From: Blastocladiella britannica
Lineage: Eukaryota; Blastocladiomycota; Blastocladiomycetes; Blastocladiales; Blastocladiaceae
Direction of reading: 5' to 3'
Length of the DNA: 31,352 bases
Assembly: GCA_025349905.2 (NCBI GenBank)
Contig: MU624689.1
Coordinates: 1-31,352 of the forward strand
The notes under the pieces were generated by a model. It made no database searches. It worked only from the letters and a program-made list of their open reading frames with translations, and was not told the DNA's origin. Every line of letters begins with the position of its first letter. The stretch's first letter is position 1. Of the stretch, positions 1 through 10,577 are shown piece after piece. The position numbers and the translations under genes were made by a program.

Positions 1-129
1 GTAGTTCCGATTGTACAAAGTGATAGTGTTTCGACCGTTCAGGCAGTCACCAGTACGGATGTCAACAGTGAAGGAAGAGGTATTCGCCAGGACTCTCTCT
101 TCACGAAAAGAAAAAAAAATCGATTTTGA
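1..129 (+). CDS. possible 3' end of a gene entering from the left edge
   Basis: Frame 1 is open from the first base to a TGA at 127-129 and gives 42 residues with a Ser/Thr/Val-rich then Lys/Arg-rich end (last residues KRKKNRF). Codon choice is not strongly GC3-biased, unlike the firm genes in this window, so it could be chance. No domain is recognisable. It is listed only because a gene end is plausible at the edge. Confidence 0.18.
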   Translation, partial: VVPIVQSDSVSTVQAVTSTDVNSEGRGIRQDSLFTKRKKNRF

Positions 130-1894
130 GTATATATGCATGGATCCAAGATGAAAATAAAACAATACGAACCAGGATGTCAAGCGTGGGGAAGCGGACA
201 ACGCCATTAAAGTGGAAGTCGTGGGCGATGGGAAACATGCCAGTGAAGGATTGTAATGGTAGTGAGATGGATCGTGTAAATGCTGCCAGTCTTGCCACTG
301 GCAATCCCTGTGGCGACCAAAAAGCTTCTCAGCATCCCCCCTCGCAGAGGGGCAGTGGTGCGAGATGAACACCCATTTCCTTGTCATGCATTGTGAAAGT
401 GGTTAGTGTGTCTTTGGCTGATCCTGCCAGTACTTTTGCCCTGTGTGCCTTGCCACTTGGCGCATGGTGCCCCAGACCAGGTGGCTGCAGAAACAGTTCG
501 ATCCCTGCATAATAAGGCAGTGGTGGAAGCTGTTGATGCCATCTGGCCATGAACAACAGCACTGTATGAAGGCGCCTGCAACCAGTTGTGCCAGATTGTT
601 TTTTTTTTTTTGTTTTTTTTTGTTGTTGAAGTGGATATGTCGCATGCCCTTGCAACGCGGATCTGCGTATTGCATTTTATAGCATGATGTGAGGTGGAAT
701 GGGAAGAGCACGTGGATGGTGGGAAATGCATTCTTTATAAAACAAACACATTTAATAATATCCAAGAAGGCAACGGCATCACGAAGATTCCAGCAACTGC
801 AATAAGCCATCATTTTACGTGCTGGAGGTACGGTGGACTGATGGCGCTTAAATCCAGCTGGAGATATACAATTATCGTTTGAGAGTCAAGGCGACCTATT
901 GGATCGGGCGTGTGCGAGACCGACTTGGTGGATAACTGTACATGCCAAGCTGGTAAAAATTCAGTGCTAAAACACCAGTGCTTATTTTGGTAAAGGAATT
1001 GGCATAAAATGGTGCTTAGCCGTATGGTCAATAAATATGGAGCTAATTTGGCCAGATCTTGTCCATAAATTCGGTTAAGCGCGAGTGACCGGGCTCTAAA
1101 CCCTTTTGCAAAAGGCCTCATCCACCCTTTCCATGGTGAAAGCACGCACACAACCGACTGGCCCATACTCTGTTCTGCTCCCCTTTCGGTGCCCGCTTGG
1201 CCCCCTGCAGCGAGGACAGGGGGGTACGCGCATAAATCTATTTTTGGCCCATACAAATAGTCGTTGACTTCCTCGACAGTATCGGGCAGGCCTCACTAGC
1301 CAATTAGTTGTATATTTATTTCCACGCCTGCCACGGCCTGCGATCCCATTTTATCCTCTGTATGTGCTGCACATGGATCAAGCCATCATCGTGCAAGTGC
1401 AGCACGCATGCAAAACTGTGGCTGGCCATCCATATGGTAAGCTTATGTATCCATTTTCTTCATTGATGCTGGGGGAGATGGCGGAACTAACTGTGAGTAT
1501 TATTGCCTGTGACAGCTTCCTCACCAGCCAAGCTCCAGGATGGTGGTGTTCGCATCAGAGAGGCATACGCCACAGTCACTGCAGTCTTGATCCTTGTTCG
1601 TACCCAAGTCCTCACAGTTTCTTGACAATTTTTTCTCCTTGGCAACGCCAAAGCTGTTTCGGACTTGTGCTCATAGAGACAACTTGGGCTGGCATGGGCC
1701 TGGCGTCAGCGTATGGGTCGCCATATTCTGGAGATCTGGACACAGTTTTTATGAGATGTTCCAAAATGCACTGCGGATTTTCACTCTCCGCTTCTATTTG
1801 GAAATGGTGACTGGTCTTATTACAGCCAGGTCTCCACTGGATCCACACATTTTATGGAAAAAAAAACTTCGGAAATTTTATCTGAAAGAAATTT
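130..1894. other. gene-poor, AT-richer stretch
   Basis: No ORF here has the strong GC3 bias or domain signature of the neighbouring genes. It contains a T-run (T12-G-T9 around 601-622) and a perfect 7-bp inverted repeat, TGCCAGT / ACTGGCA, at 284-290 and 297-303. A plus-strand reading around 1594-1850 faintly resembles a transposase. No tRNA B-box or paired arms were seen on either strand. It includes the 3' flank of the EML gene, which ends at 1895 on the minus strand. Confidence 0.4.
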
Positions 1895-4113
1895 TCATGC
1901 AGCGACCACAGCCCAGAACAGCACACAGCCGTCAGCGCCGCCAGTGCTAATGGCCCACTTGCCGTCGAGACTGAACCGGACATTGGTGACGTGGCTCGCG
2001 TGTCCGCCGTACGAGTGGCGAGCGGTGCTCCCGCGGCCAACGCCAGCGGCAGGGTAGCGCAAAAGCTCCACCTTGGACGAGTCATTACCGATCACAAGCA
2101 GGCCCTCAGCGACCTCGGATGCTTGCGCGCCTCCAGCCGAAGGCTGCCAGCGAGCGACTGCATTGATGTCAAGCCCATCCTGGCCGTGATCCCAGATGCC
2201 CTTGGTCGCCCATCCAATGGTGGCCGAGTACGTCGCCCAGTGCGCCTCGCGCGGGCCCGCCAGTTCCGTCTGGTGCGTGGCCGCGCCGGTGGTGGGGTCC
2301 ACCTGCGTAAAGAGCAGCTCAAAGTCGCCCGAGTTGGACTGAATGAGCGACCCATCGACCGACCAGTCCAGCGACGTGATGAACGACGTGTGCGCCTCGT
2401 TGGTGCCCGTGAGCTTGTAGTCGTGCGACGTCGACGACCCGGGGGCACTGAGCACGTACACGGTGGAATCGTGCGAGCCCACCGCCAGCCGTGATCCCTT
2501 GTCGGTGGGCGAGAAAGCGACTGCGCTCACCGCCTGCTTGGCGATGGGCACTGGCGCACCAATCGGAGTGAGCTTGGGCAGCGACAGGAACTCGATGGCG
2601 CCAGTGGACAGGCCGACTGCGACGATACCGCGGGCGGCGTTTGCGGCCACGGTGCGTGCGCCGGCAGCGAGCTTGGCGCGGGCAATCACGCTCCCCGTGG
2701 CCAGGTCCCACAGCAGGCACTGCGCGTCGTCGCCCGCGGTGACAATGTGGGCGGCGTCGACAATGGCCAGTCCCCAGAGCTCGGCGTCCTTGATGCACGA
2801 GTGCGAGTGCGAGTGCTCGGCGAGGCGGTGGTGCTGCAGGCAGTACGTGAGCACCGCGCCGTCGTCCAGGCCGACCGCCAGCTTGTGTCCTGCGGCATCC
2901 AGCGACCGCACGGCGCCAGAGTCGCCGCACTGGATCATGGCGCCGTCCTTCTTGGAGGTAGCGCCGCCGGCGGTCCACCGCTGCACGCCGCCGCTCTTCC
3001 CGCCCGAAGCGAACCCCGATCCGGCCGGAAGTGCCGTCACCGCAAACACGGGCGCCGTTCCGTGCGCGTCCTTGTGGTTCACGACCACCTTCCCGTTCTC
3101 CCACACCAGCACGTCACCGGTGGCGGTACCGGTGACAAAGACGTGGTCGCTCGGCACGTACGCCACGGAGGTGATGTTTTGCACCTCGGCTTTGCCGTCG
3201 AGCAGGCCGTTGCGCGAGTTGATGGTGGAGCCCTCGACGGTCCAGAACCGGGCCTGCTTGCCGCCAATGGTCATGAACTCGGTCTCGGTCGAAAACACGG
3301 CATCGACAATCACGTTGGTGCCGCCGCGGACAGTGGCGGTGCGCGGTGGGGTGGTGGAGGTGCCCGTGAGCGAGAAAAGCGAGACCACGTGCTCATTATC
3401 TTGGGCAATGACGAGCAGGTGGGAGCCGCTTGGGGTGAAGGCGAGGGCTGTCGTTCATTTTTTCATGTCAGTGAGAATTCGTAAATGGCCTTTATGAAAA
3501 AAAAAGACGTACCACCAACACCGACCGAGCCCTTCTCGAGGACAATCTTGGCCACGATCTCGCCGGTCGTCTTCCACACGTAGACCGTCGGCTCGAGCCC
3601 CATCTGGCCCGAGGCAACGAGTCCACGTCCGGCGTGGTACGCGAGCGAAATCACGTCGTCGGTGTGGCTCTTGAAGATGGTGGGCTGCTTGTCGCCGATC
3701 TTGGTTGCGGCCAGGTCCTGGACAATGCCCAGCGCCGCCGCCGGGTACACGATGTGGGTCGCGTGATCGTCGGTAAAGTACAAGTTGCCGCGGGCGTCGC
3801 GGATACGGTACCCCGCGGCATGGCGCAGCGCCAGCGTCTGGGCCGGGGCCGTCAACGGGAGGGACGCGGGCACGGCCGCGGGCGTGGTGCCGGCTAGAGT
3901 GGCGCGGCACGCGTTGAACAGGGCGTCGCCGGTCGGGAGCTTGGAGGTGCGGTTCTTCATGACGGCGGCGCGGGCAGAGGAGCGGCGGGCAGACGATGGG
4001 GTGGCGGAGGCTTTGCGGGGAGTCTGCGGCGAGGGAGCGGCAGAGTGTTGTGCAGAGTGCGAGGGCGACGAGGAATGGGACGAAGAGGAGGTAGCAGAGT
4101 GCGAATTGCCCAT
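1895..4113 (-). CDS. EMAP-like (EML) microtubule-associated WD40 protein
   Basis: Two exons (4113-3513 and 3447-1895) flank a 65-nt intron (3512-3448, GTACGT..CAG) and give 717 residues. A low-complexity Ser/Ala-rich head (1-55) precedes a HELP-like segment (about 94-125, core GYRIRDARGNLYF, matching the family's GYRGRDCRxNLYY). WD40 repeats run from about 145 (SHTDDVISLAYH, then LVASGQ) to the end. The C-terminus, GGHASHVTNVRFSLDGKW then STGGADG, is the usual EML finish, and WATYSATIG..DGLDINAV matches the conserved second-propeller region. EML proteins bind microtubules through HELP and tandem propellers. Here there is no N-terminal coiled coil, so it may act as a monomer. The protein begins MGNSHS, which fits an N-myristoylation signal (Gly2, Ser6). 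It lies 152 bp downstream of the TBC gene on the same strand. Family assignment is firm; cellular role is inferred. Confidence 0.9.
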
Positions 4114-4265
4114 ATATGCTTATGAACTGGGGAGGGAACGTGGGTACTTGTACTCGGTGGACTTGACCGATCGATGGGGAGGAAGACCAAGAACACCAAA
4201 CGAAGAACTTTTGACGTTTTTCACAAGAGGCAAAGAAAGAAAAACCCCTATTCAAGGCACCCATC

Positions 4266-7200
4266 CTACGAGTACAGCCGCATCTGCCCAACCACGCTCG
4301 GCACCACTGCCACCGCCAGCATCAGCTCGTTGGCCCGCAACTCTCCGCCGGCCAGCGTTCTCGGATCGCGCCCTGGCCACAGAGCCGCGGACAAGTCAAC
4401 AAGGCATCGAGTTACACCGCTCGTTGCTGCGGTCATTGTCGCTACTGGTGTGCTAACAACGTTCACTGCGTCAAGGTACTCGCGATCGCCTCCACCCACA
4501 AGGTACGCCAAGTGGTACATGAATACACTTGCCTCGGTGGCCGTCAGCACGCCGTCGCCATCGTTGTCGTGCATGTCAAAGAACACGCGGATGCACGCCG
4601 ACGACGGTGCGCCACCAAGCGCCCCAACCACCGCCGCGGCCGCTGCCATATCGGCAATGGGCGTGGGCGATGTCCGAGCGATGAACCCGGCGACCACTGA
4701 CGACCATGAGACCTTGGCAGCTGCATGGTGGCCGTCGCCATGTCGCGTCAGACTCGTCAGCGGTGTGGCGTGGCCAGCTGCCGGAGCAGCAAGTGTAGGC
4801 AATGTATCCGCCGGGACAGTTGGCCATCCCAGCCCACGAGCAACCACAAATGCCAACGCGTACGGTGGCATGCTGGTGGCAATCCCGCCTGGTGGGCGGT
4901 CCGCCAGCACCACGGCCGCCCATGACGTGGCCGCCACCACCCGCCGCGCGGTCGGTTCCGAGAGTCCTCCTGCCGATGCGAGTGTGCGGGTTGCGGACGT
5001 TGCGTGATCATGCGCCAGTTTGCGTACCACAGCAATCCGCGCCTGATCGCGCATGGTCGCAAGCAGCGACGGCGTGACCAGCGAGCCGAACCGCGAATAG
5101 GCTTGCAGTACGATCCTTTGGAGCAGCGCAAGCCCCGAAAGCCGTGGTGGTGATGGTGGTGGTGGTGGCGGTAAGGGCTCTTCCAATAACGAGGTGCCTT
5201 CAGTGGTGCCGTCAGCTTGGGTTTCGCTTGACGAGTGGGTAGGTGAGGTCGGCGATCCTACCAGTGCGCTTGCCTCGTCCAGGCGCCCGTAAAACTCGCG
5301 GACAATGGTGAGCACTGCCAACTCGTCGGGGGCAGCCATAAGGTCAGGCTCCATCTCCAACATGAACCCGAGCGCGAGTAAGAACATGAATCGATCGCGA
5401 TCGGCCATGATGCCGTCCAAAATGGCCGGCCCGCATGCCGGCGGTGCCACGGACTGAAAGAGCGCGAGAAACCACGATACGGTCACGGCAGCGAGACCCA
5501 CGGTCAGAACGTCCTGTAACCGGCGCGCGAGTCGAGGGAGAGCTTGTGGGAGCAAAGCAAACTCAAACACATGCTGGTCGGTCACGGCCCCAACCAATGT
5601 CGGCACAAAGTACCCAGGGAACACCACCTCGGCGAGCCAGCACAGACAAGCAAATGCCATGGGTTCCGAGACGCTGCGCAGTAATGTGGCGCCAATGAGG
5701 TTCATGGCCTGCGCGTACCCAATGTGCGGGTTACGGTGCGCGAATGCGTGCAGCACGCGGCGCAGTGCGCACTGCCCTGGCCCACCCGATACAAACCCAA
5801 TGTGCTCGGGCATGGTTCGGCTAATATCTTTTTCGATTTCCTCGGCCCACGCCAGCGGCGGGCCTTGGGAAACGTACTGCGAGTACTGCACTGCAAGTCG
5901 CAGTGGTGCAATGTACCCGCCAGACTTGGGTGAGCCAAAGGACCATGCCGACGACAATGGTACACGTGGGGTGGGGGCAGCAAGGGTGCTCGATTTGGGG
6001 CCGACCTGGGAAGATACGCGAGAGAAACACCACCCGCCCGTGGCGCCATCCGATTCGGGGAGGCTCGTCACGTCGCAAAGCGAAAATGGGTCGACTGGGG
6101 CCGCATGCGATATGGAGCCCGACTCTGGTGGCAAAGATCCAAAAGGGGGTACGGGTGAAGGATAAAGGAGGCTGGGGCCCATCATGTCGAGGCTCGACAA
6201 GGTGGACGCACTTGTTGCGGCCGAGGAGCCGCGGCGAGACGGGACAACATCGGCGTCGGATGCGTTTGCGGTGTGCTCCCACGTCTGTGCAAAGTGGGCC
6301 CATGCTGCTGGGCGCAACACGGCCGGAATACCAAACACAGAGGCAGCTGTCCAGTTGACATCAGATATCGGACGGGAAGCAGCCACACGAGTGTCTGAAA
6401 GGCCTATTGAAAGCGAGTCCATGCTGGCGCCGGGAGAGAAAACGAGCTCGTCAAATGAAACCCCCTCCACCATGGCCGCCGAGTCACTGCTGGACGCACC
6501 GCCTGCTAGCGCCTCTTGCAATACCTGTGCAGCAGCGGTGGCCGCCGCTTGACCATGACAAGCGAGCCCGCCAGCAATGGCCGCGATCCACGCGCCGCCA
6601 CCACGCTCGATGAAGGGAGCGCTCGTCCAAGCGGCAGCGACAAATGGGCGCCACAGTTCAAGGGCCCTGCGATCCCGACGGCGGCGGCGAGAATCGGTCG
6701 CAGCAAACATCCAGTCGAGTGGGATTCGAAGCGGAAGTGCCGATGCGGGTGCCGCGAGCGACGAGAGGGATGCGTGCGCATCAATGTGCTGTATCGAAAA
6801 ATCCGACACTCCGGAGAGTGGGGACGGGTATGGGGCACGTGCAAAAGTGTCGTCATGAGCACGGTCGTCTCCGTGCTTGGGGCCTGCCAGCGGCGCCCTT
6901 GACGAAGTATCGGACTTGGTTTGTCCCAGAATGGGCGACGGGGGCAGCAGAGTCACGCGCCGGAGCCGGGCAATGATCGCATCATAGACTTGGTCCGAGT
7001 CCGCGCGCGTGCCAACCACCTCGATGCGCCACGATCGGCCAGCACGTGAGCGCACCATGAGCGCGTAGCTTGCGGCCTCAGTGCTATCGCCACCGCCCCA
7101 AAGAGCCGCAGCGATAAATCCAAATGGGTTGACAGGGGATGTGGGCAGTGGCTGCGGTGACGACAGAGGCACCTTGATGACGGTTGCCAGTTCCGCAAAG

Positions 7201-9108
7201 GGCAGGGCCAGGCGAAAGATAAAAGCTGCTGGAGACGCGTGTGCCGACTGGTAAAGCAAGAGATGGGTGGAGGTGAGGACGAGGTGCGCGTCCATGACGA
7301 CTGGATTGGCCGTGGACGGGAAAGCGGGGATAACCACTTCCTTGGCAGCGGCGCTTATCGAAGAGTGCGGCGAGTTCGGATCGTCCATGGACGGTGGTTG
7401 TTGCTGGGGCGAGTCGGACGGCGTGCGTTTGGACTTGGCGGGAGGGGCGACGCCGCACACTCGCACGGATGTGGTGCTCGCAGCAATATCTTTTGCGTCG
7501 ATCTTGATACCCAGGTCGCGAGAGAGCTCTGCTGCGCGATGCCAGCCAATAACGTCGTCGGCGCCATGATACAAGGGAATCGGACCCGCGTGCGCCAAGG
7601 ATGCATGCTGGTCCTTGGTATGCCCGCCAGCCAGAGACGCCACGAGGTTCACCGTTGAGCCACTGGTTGCAGCTGTCCCGCCACCCAAATCACCCCCACC
7701 TGCTGCCATCCGCACATGGCGGTCAGTGGCGCGGGTTTCTGTCGTTGCAGCAAGATTGGTGAGCGCATGAGCAACGAGGTGGACGAGCACGCGATGGAGT
7801 GTTTCCGCGGCCACCACAGTGGTGAATGCCAAAGTGAGGCGCGATTGTTTGAAGGGTAGCGGCGAGGGGCTGCCGGGGGTTGAGAATGGATCCGCGTCGC
7901 TCGTGATATGAACCAGGGCAGCTATGGGCGGTTTTGCAGAATCGGGCAGAGGGGAACCGCTCATCACATCCATCGACAGTCCAGCAAATGTGTAAAGTGG
8001 GACAATTGCAAATGTGCCGTCCAAAAAGACGAGGACGAGGTGGTGCAATGAGACGAGCGCTGCGGAGGGTGAAAAAGATTCGCTTGTTGCGATGCAGGTG
8101 CTCGAGATGGACGCGGAACATGCGTGATGGTCCGCGTGGTAGATGAGCTTGAGGGTCGAGCTTCGTTCGATCCCCGTCAGGTGATGGTTGAGGGTAGTCC
8201 ACGGCGTTGAACGTGCGTTTGATTTGGACTGTCTTCGCGAACGTTGATGTTGGTGCTGCTGTTCATTTGGCTGCACCGGCGATTGCGGTCGTTGCGTGGA
8301 GAGCGTCGGCGGATCGAGCACAGCTTTTTTGGACGCCAAGGCTCGGGATGCGGTTTCTATATTGTCTTGGCATTGGTGAGCACAAGAACGCGCGGCATGT
8401 CGACCAATATGAAAGAAAGCAACAATTACCAGTAAGGACGGCGGTCACCATGTCCAGTACGGCTGCATCAAAGCGCCCAGCGGCAAGCGCACCAAAACCA
8501 TTTCCATTTTGTGAGGTCGGATCAGCGGGATCGGAGTCGGCAAGCACGCGTGCGCGCGGGAAGAGGGTGAGTTCCACGACCAGCCAGTCGCGTAATATGT
8601 CAGTGCGGGTGCGTGCCACTGCCACGACGGCGCGAGGGCACTGCTGTGAGCGCGGTTTTGTGAGAATTCGGTGCGTTGCGCCGGCGATCGCCGACGCCAA
8701 GATCGGCGTCAATGGGGGCGGAGCGAACCGCGCGAATACGGCATCGAGATCATCCTCCATGATGGCGGCTTTATCGCTGCCGCGGTAGTGACGGTCGTCG
8801 CTGTCTTCATCAAAGTGGCTGTCCTCAAGGCGGACAGTATGAGGTGGTGGCGGTGACAACGAGGCTGTAGAGCCGCGGTGGGTCGCGGACGTGCGCCGAG
8901 CGTCCCAGTGTATAACGGTGGGTTCTGGTGGCCAGGCATCTCCAGAGGCTGCCGCGTCGGTTGGAGGAAGAACAGCAGAGAGGTTTGCGGGAGCCTGCGC
9001 ATGCGAGACGCGCTCCTGGACCACGAAAAACGGCGACGCGGCAAGGTCCCGCCAGCCCGATGCGGACGCGGCAGTTGCACCGAGTGCAGTTGGCGGAATG
9101 AATGGCAT
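4266..9108 (-). CDS. TBC-domain Rab GTPase-activating protein (TBC1D8/9-like) with EF-hand
   Basis: Two exons (9108-8430 and 8356-4266) flank a 73-nt intron (8429-8357, GTAATT..TAG) and give 1589 residues. The in-frame TTG near 8339 is internal, not a start. Order: Pro/Ser-rich head, two GRAM/PH-like regions (about 280-430, and 579-694 with HLVLTSTHLLLY), then the TBC domain at about 900-1250. The TBC domain opens with FGIPAVLRPAAW and is interrupted by a Ser-rich insert of about 120 residues. The arginine finger (IEKDISRTMPEH, Arg1073) and glutamine finger (GYAQAMN, Gln1109) are both present, so GAP activity towards a Rab is expected. A Pro run and one EF-hand loop (DNDGDGVLTATE, 1490-1501) follow, as in the TBC1D8/TBC1D9 family. 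That loop has all acidic ligand positions, so it should bind calcium. Substrate Rab is unknown. The start codon lies 34 bp from that of the divergent membrane-protein gene. Confidence 0.88.
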
Positions 9109-9142
9109 TTGCTTTTGGCGACTTTGGAAGAAAAAATTGATA

Positions 9143-10264
9143 ATGGCCGCCTACTATGTGGCGTATTCCTGGACGGCGACTATCATATCGTTGGCCGCGG
9201 TCGCCCTGGATCTGCACATGCTCGCGATCCATACGCTTGCCTGGCGCCGATTCTGCCGCCGATCGTCTCCACGGCGACGAAAGGGACGGAAAACCCGCCT
9301 GATCCATATTCTCGCCTGGCTCTGTTTTCTGTCGGCAGACCTGTGCGAGGTCGGCTTCATGGGCGCATACGCGACCCAAGACGAATGCGGCGGGTTCCCA
9401 ACATTCCACAGCGCCGACGGTCCCAATGCCTTGATCCGCCAGTTTTGGGTCGAGAGCTGCCCGATCTACCCGCTGCGGGCAGCGTACGAGGCGCTCGCAT
9501 TCTTCCCGCTGCCGCTGTACCCCATCATTTTCATGCGACTGGTGCTCCAGCTCCAGCAGCTGTATTCGCGGCGCATGAAGCGTGCCGTCATTTTATGTGC
9601 TAGCGGCATCCTCCTCGCTATGGTGGTCCAGGAACTTTCTGCGATTTTTGTCTTTTATGCGTTCCACACCAGCGTGGGATCCCCACTGTTCCTACTCATG
9701 TACCAGATCCACTCTCTCTCTTACCTCGTGCACGTCGGACTCGTGATGCTGATGGGTGCTGTCGGCGTTGCATTCTTTCTTCGCTTCCACCGCATGGTCA
9801 CTGCGCGCCTCGCTCCGCGTGCAATAGTGCATGAGGATATGCACATCGTTGCGGTTGGAGATCCCGTGGGAACCAAGCATGAGCACGAGCACTTGGATCA
9901 CCAACAGAAATTCAAGCATGCCGTCTCCTTTCTGCACCGAGCAGCGCTTCTCAATGCAGCCATGCTCGGGCTTGTGCTGTGTGCCAGCGTGGTTGCGATT
10001 GTAACTATCACTGGCTCGATTCTGTCCTCGGCGTTCGTTACCCTCTTTGGCCGGCTGTTTTTGGCGTCCTTCAGCTTGACCATACGCAACATGCGCCCGC
10101 TGATGCTGCTCCGTCGCCAGCTACCCACGGTGGATGCGGGGACGCTTGCAACCGAGTGGAGTGGCGGGCTCCACAGCGGCCACGACGAGGATCATCATCG
10201 TCCCGAGACTGCGACGAGGAAGGGGTCGTTGCAAGTGATTACCCTTGCTCGCAGCAGCAGCTGA
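9143..10264 (+). CDS. seven-helix orphan membrane protein (GPCR-like topology)
   Basis: A single-exon gene of 373 residues starting MAAYYVAYSW. An in-frame ATG 45 nt upstream (9098) would add MNGICFWRLWKKKLI but would overlap the divergent gene's first codons, so 9143 is preferred. Hydrophobic segments lie at about 5-30, 52-75, 105-130, 145-170, 180-212, 262-285 and 290-315, giving seven likely helices. A basic loop (RRFCRRSSPRRRKGRK) follows helix 1. Two Cys (in DECGG and ESCPIY) lie in the loop between helices 2 and 3 and could form a disulphide. A His/Glu-rich loop (KHEHEHLDH) lies before helix 6, and the C-tail is hydrophilic with a His/Asp patch. No rhodopsin-family DRY or NPxxY motif is visible, so receptor function is only a topology-based guess. 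Confidence 0.75.
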   Translation: MAAYYVAYSWTATIISLAAVALDLHMLAIHTLAWRRFCRRSSPRRRKGRKTRLIHILAWLCFLSADLCEVGFMGAYATQDECGGFPTFHSADGPNALIRQFWVESCPIYPLRAAYEALAFFPLPLYPIIFMRLVLQLQQLYSRRMKRAVILCASGILLAMVVQELSAIFVFYAFHTSVGSPLFLLMYQIHSLSYLVHVGLVMLMGAVGVAFFLRFHRMVTARLAPRAIVHEDMHIVAVGDPVGTKHEHEHLDHQQKFKHAVSFLHRAALLNAAMLGLVLCASVVAIVTITGSILSSAFVTLFGRLFLASFSLTIRNMRPLMLLRRQLPTVDAGTLATEWSGGLHSGHDEDHHRPETATRKGSLQVITLARSSS

Positions 10265-10577
10265 AATACATATTTTTTTTATGGTATCCCTTGTCCTGCA
10301 CTGCCCTGCCTTACACTACTGCCCTCGGGTGGGGGGTCGGCCGAGCGGGTGAAAATATAATCATCGTCGGGTCGGGCAGGTTCGGTGCATAACATTTGAT
10401 TAGAATGCAATGCATGTGTTCCGAGTTTTCGCGACTCTGATTTTTGTGAGAGCGGCGGCCCGACCCGCGTCCCACCTAGTCCCCTCTTCCGCTCGCAACT
10501 CACCCACTCCTCTCTGCGCAGGGCACTTTCTTCGTGTCGTTAATTGACATATACATAAATAACTTAAATTTAAAAAC
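10265..10577. other. intergenic region upstream of ADE4
   Basis: 313 bp with no gene. The first part carries the 3' flank of the membrane-protein gene (T-rich run just after its stop). The last 40 bp before the ADE4 ATG are strongly AT-rich (ATATACATAAATAACTTAAA), the likely 5' leader and core promoter. I saw no TGACTC Gcn4/Bas1-type site. Confidence 0.5.

Noticed and set aside
284..303. TGCCAGT / ACTGGCA inverted repeat as a transposon end or attachment site
   Set aside because: Single short hairpin with no target duplication or partner end; expected by chance in this length.
470..540. TTCGATCC resembling a tRNA T-loop
   Set aside because: Flanking bases do not pair as a T-stem and no other tRNA arms can be drawn.
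810..1256. Minus-strand ORF of 148 codons in the left region
   Set aside because: No domain, poor codon bias and AT-rich context; likely chance.
2463..3497. Plus-strand ORF of 344 codons opposite the EML gene
   Set aside because: Antisense shadow; low-complexity Ser/Pro/Arg product, whereas the minus strand encodes clear WD40 repeats.
4266..8339. Starting the RabGAP at the in-frame TTG near 8339
   Set aside because: TTG is not a normal eukaryotic start, and a 73-nt GT..AG intron joins this frame to an upstream exon with ATG at 9108.
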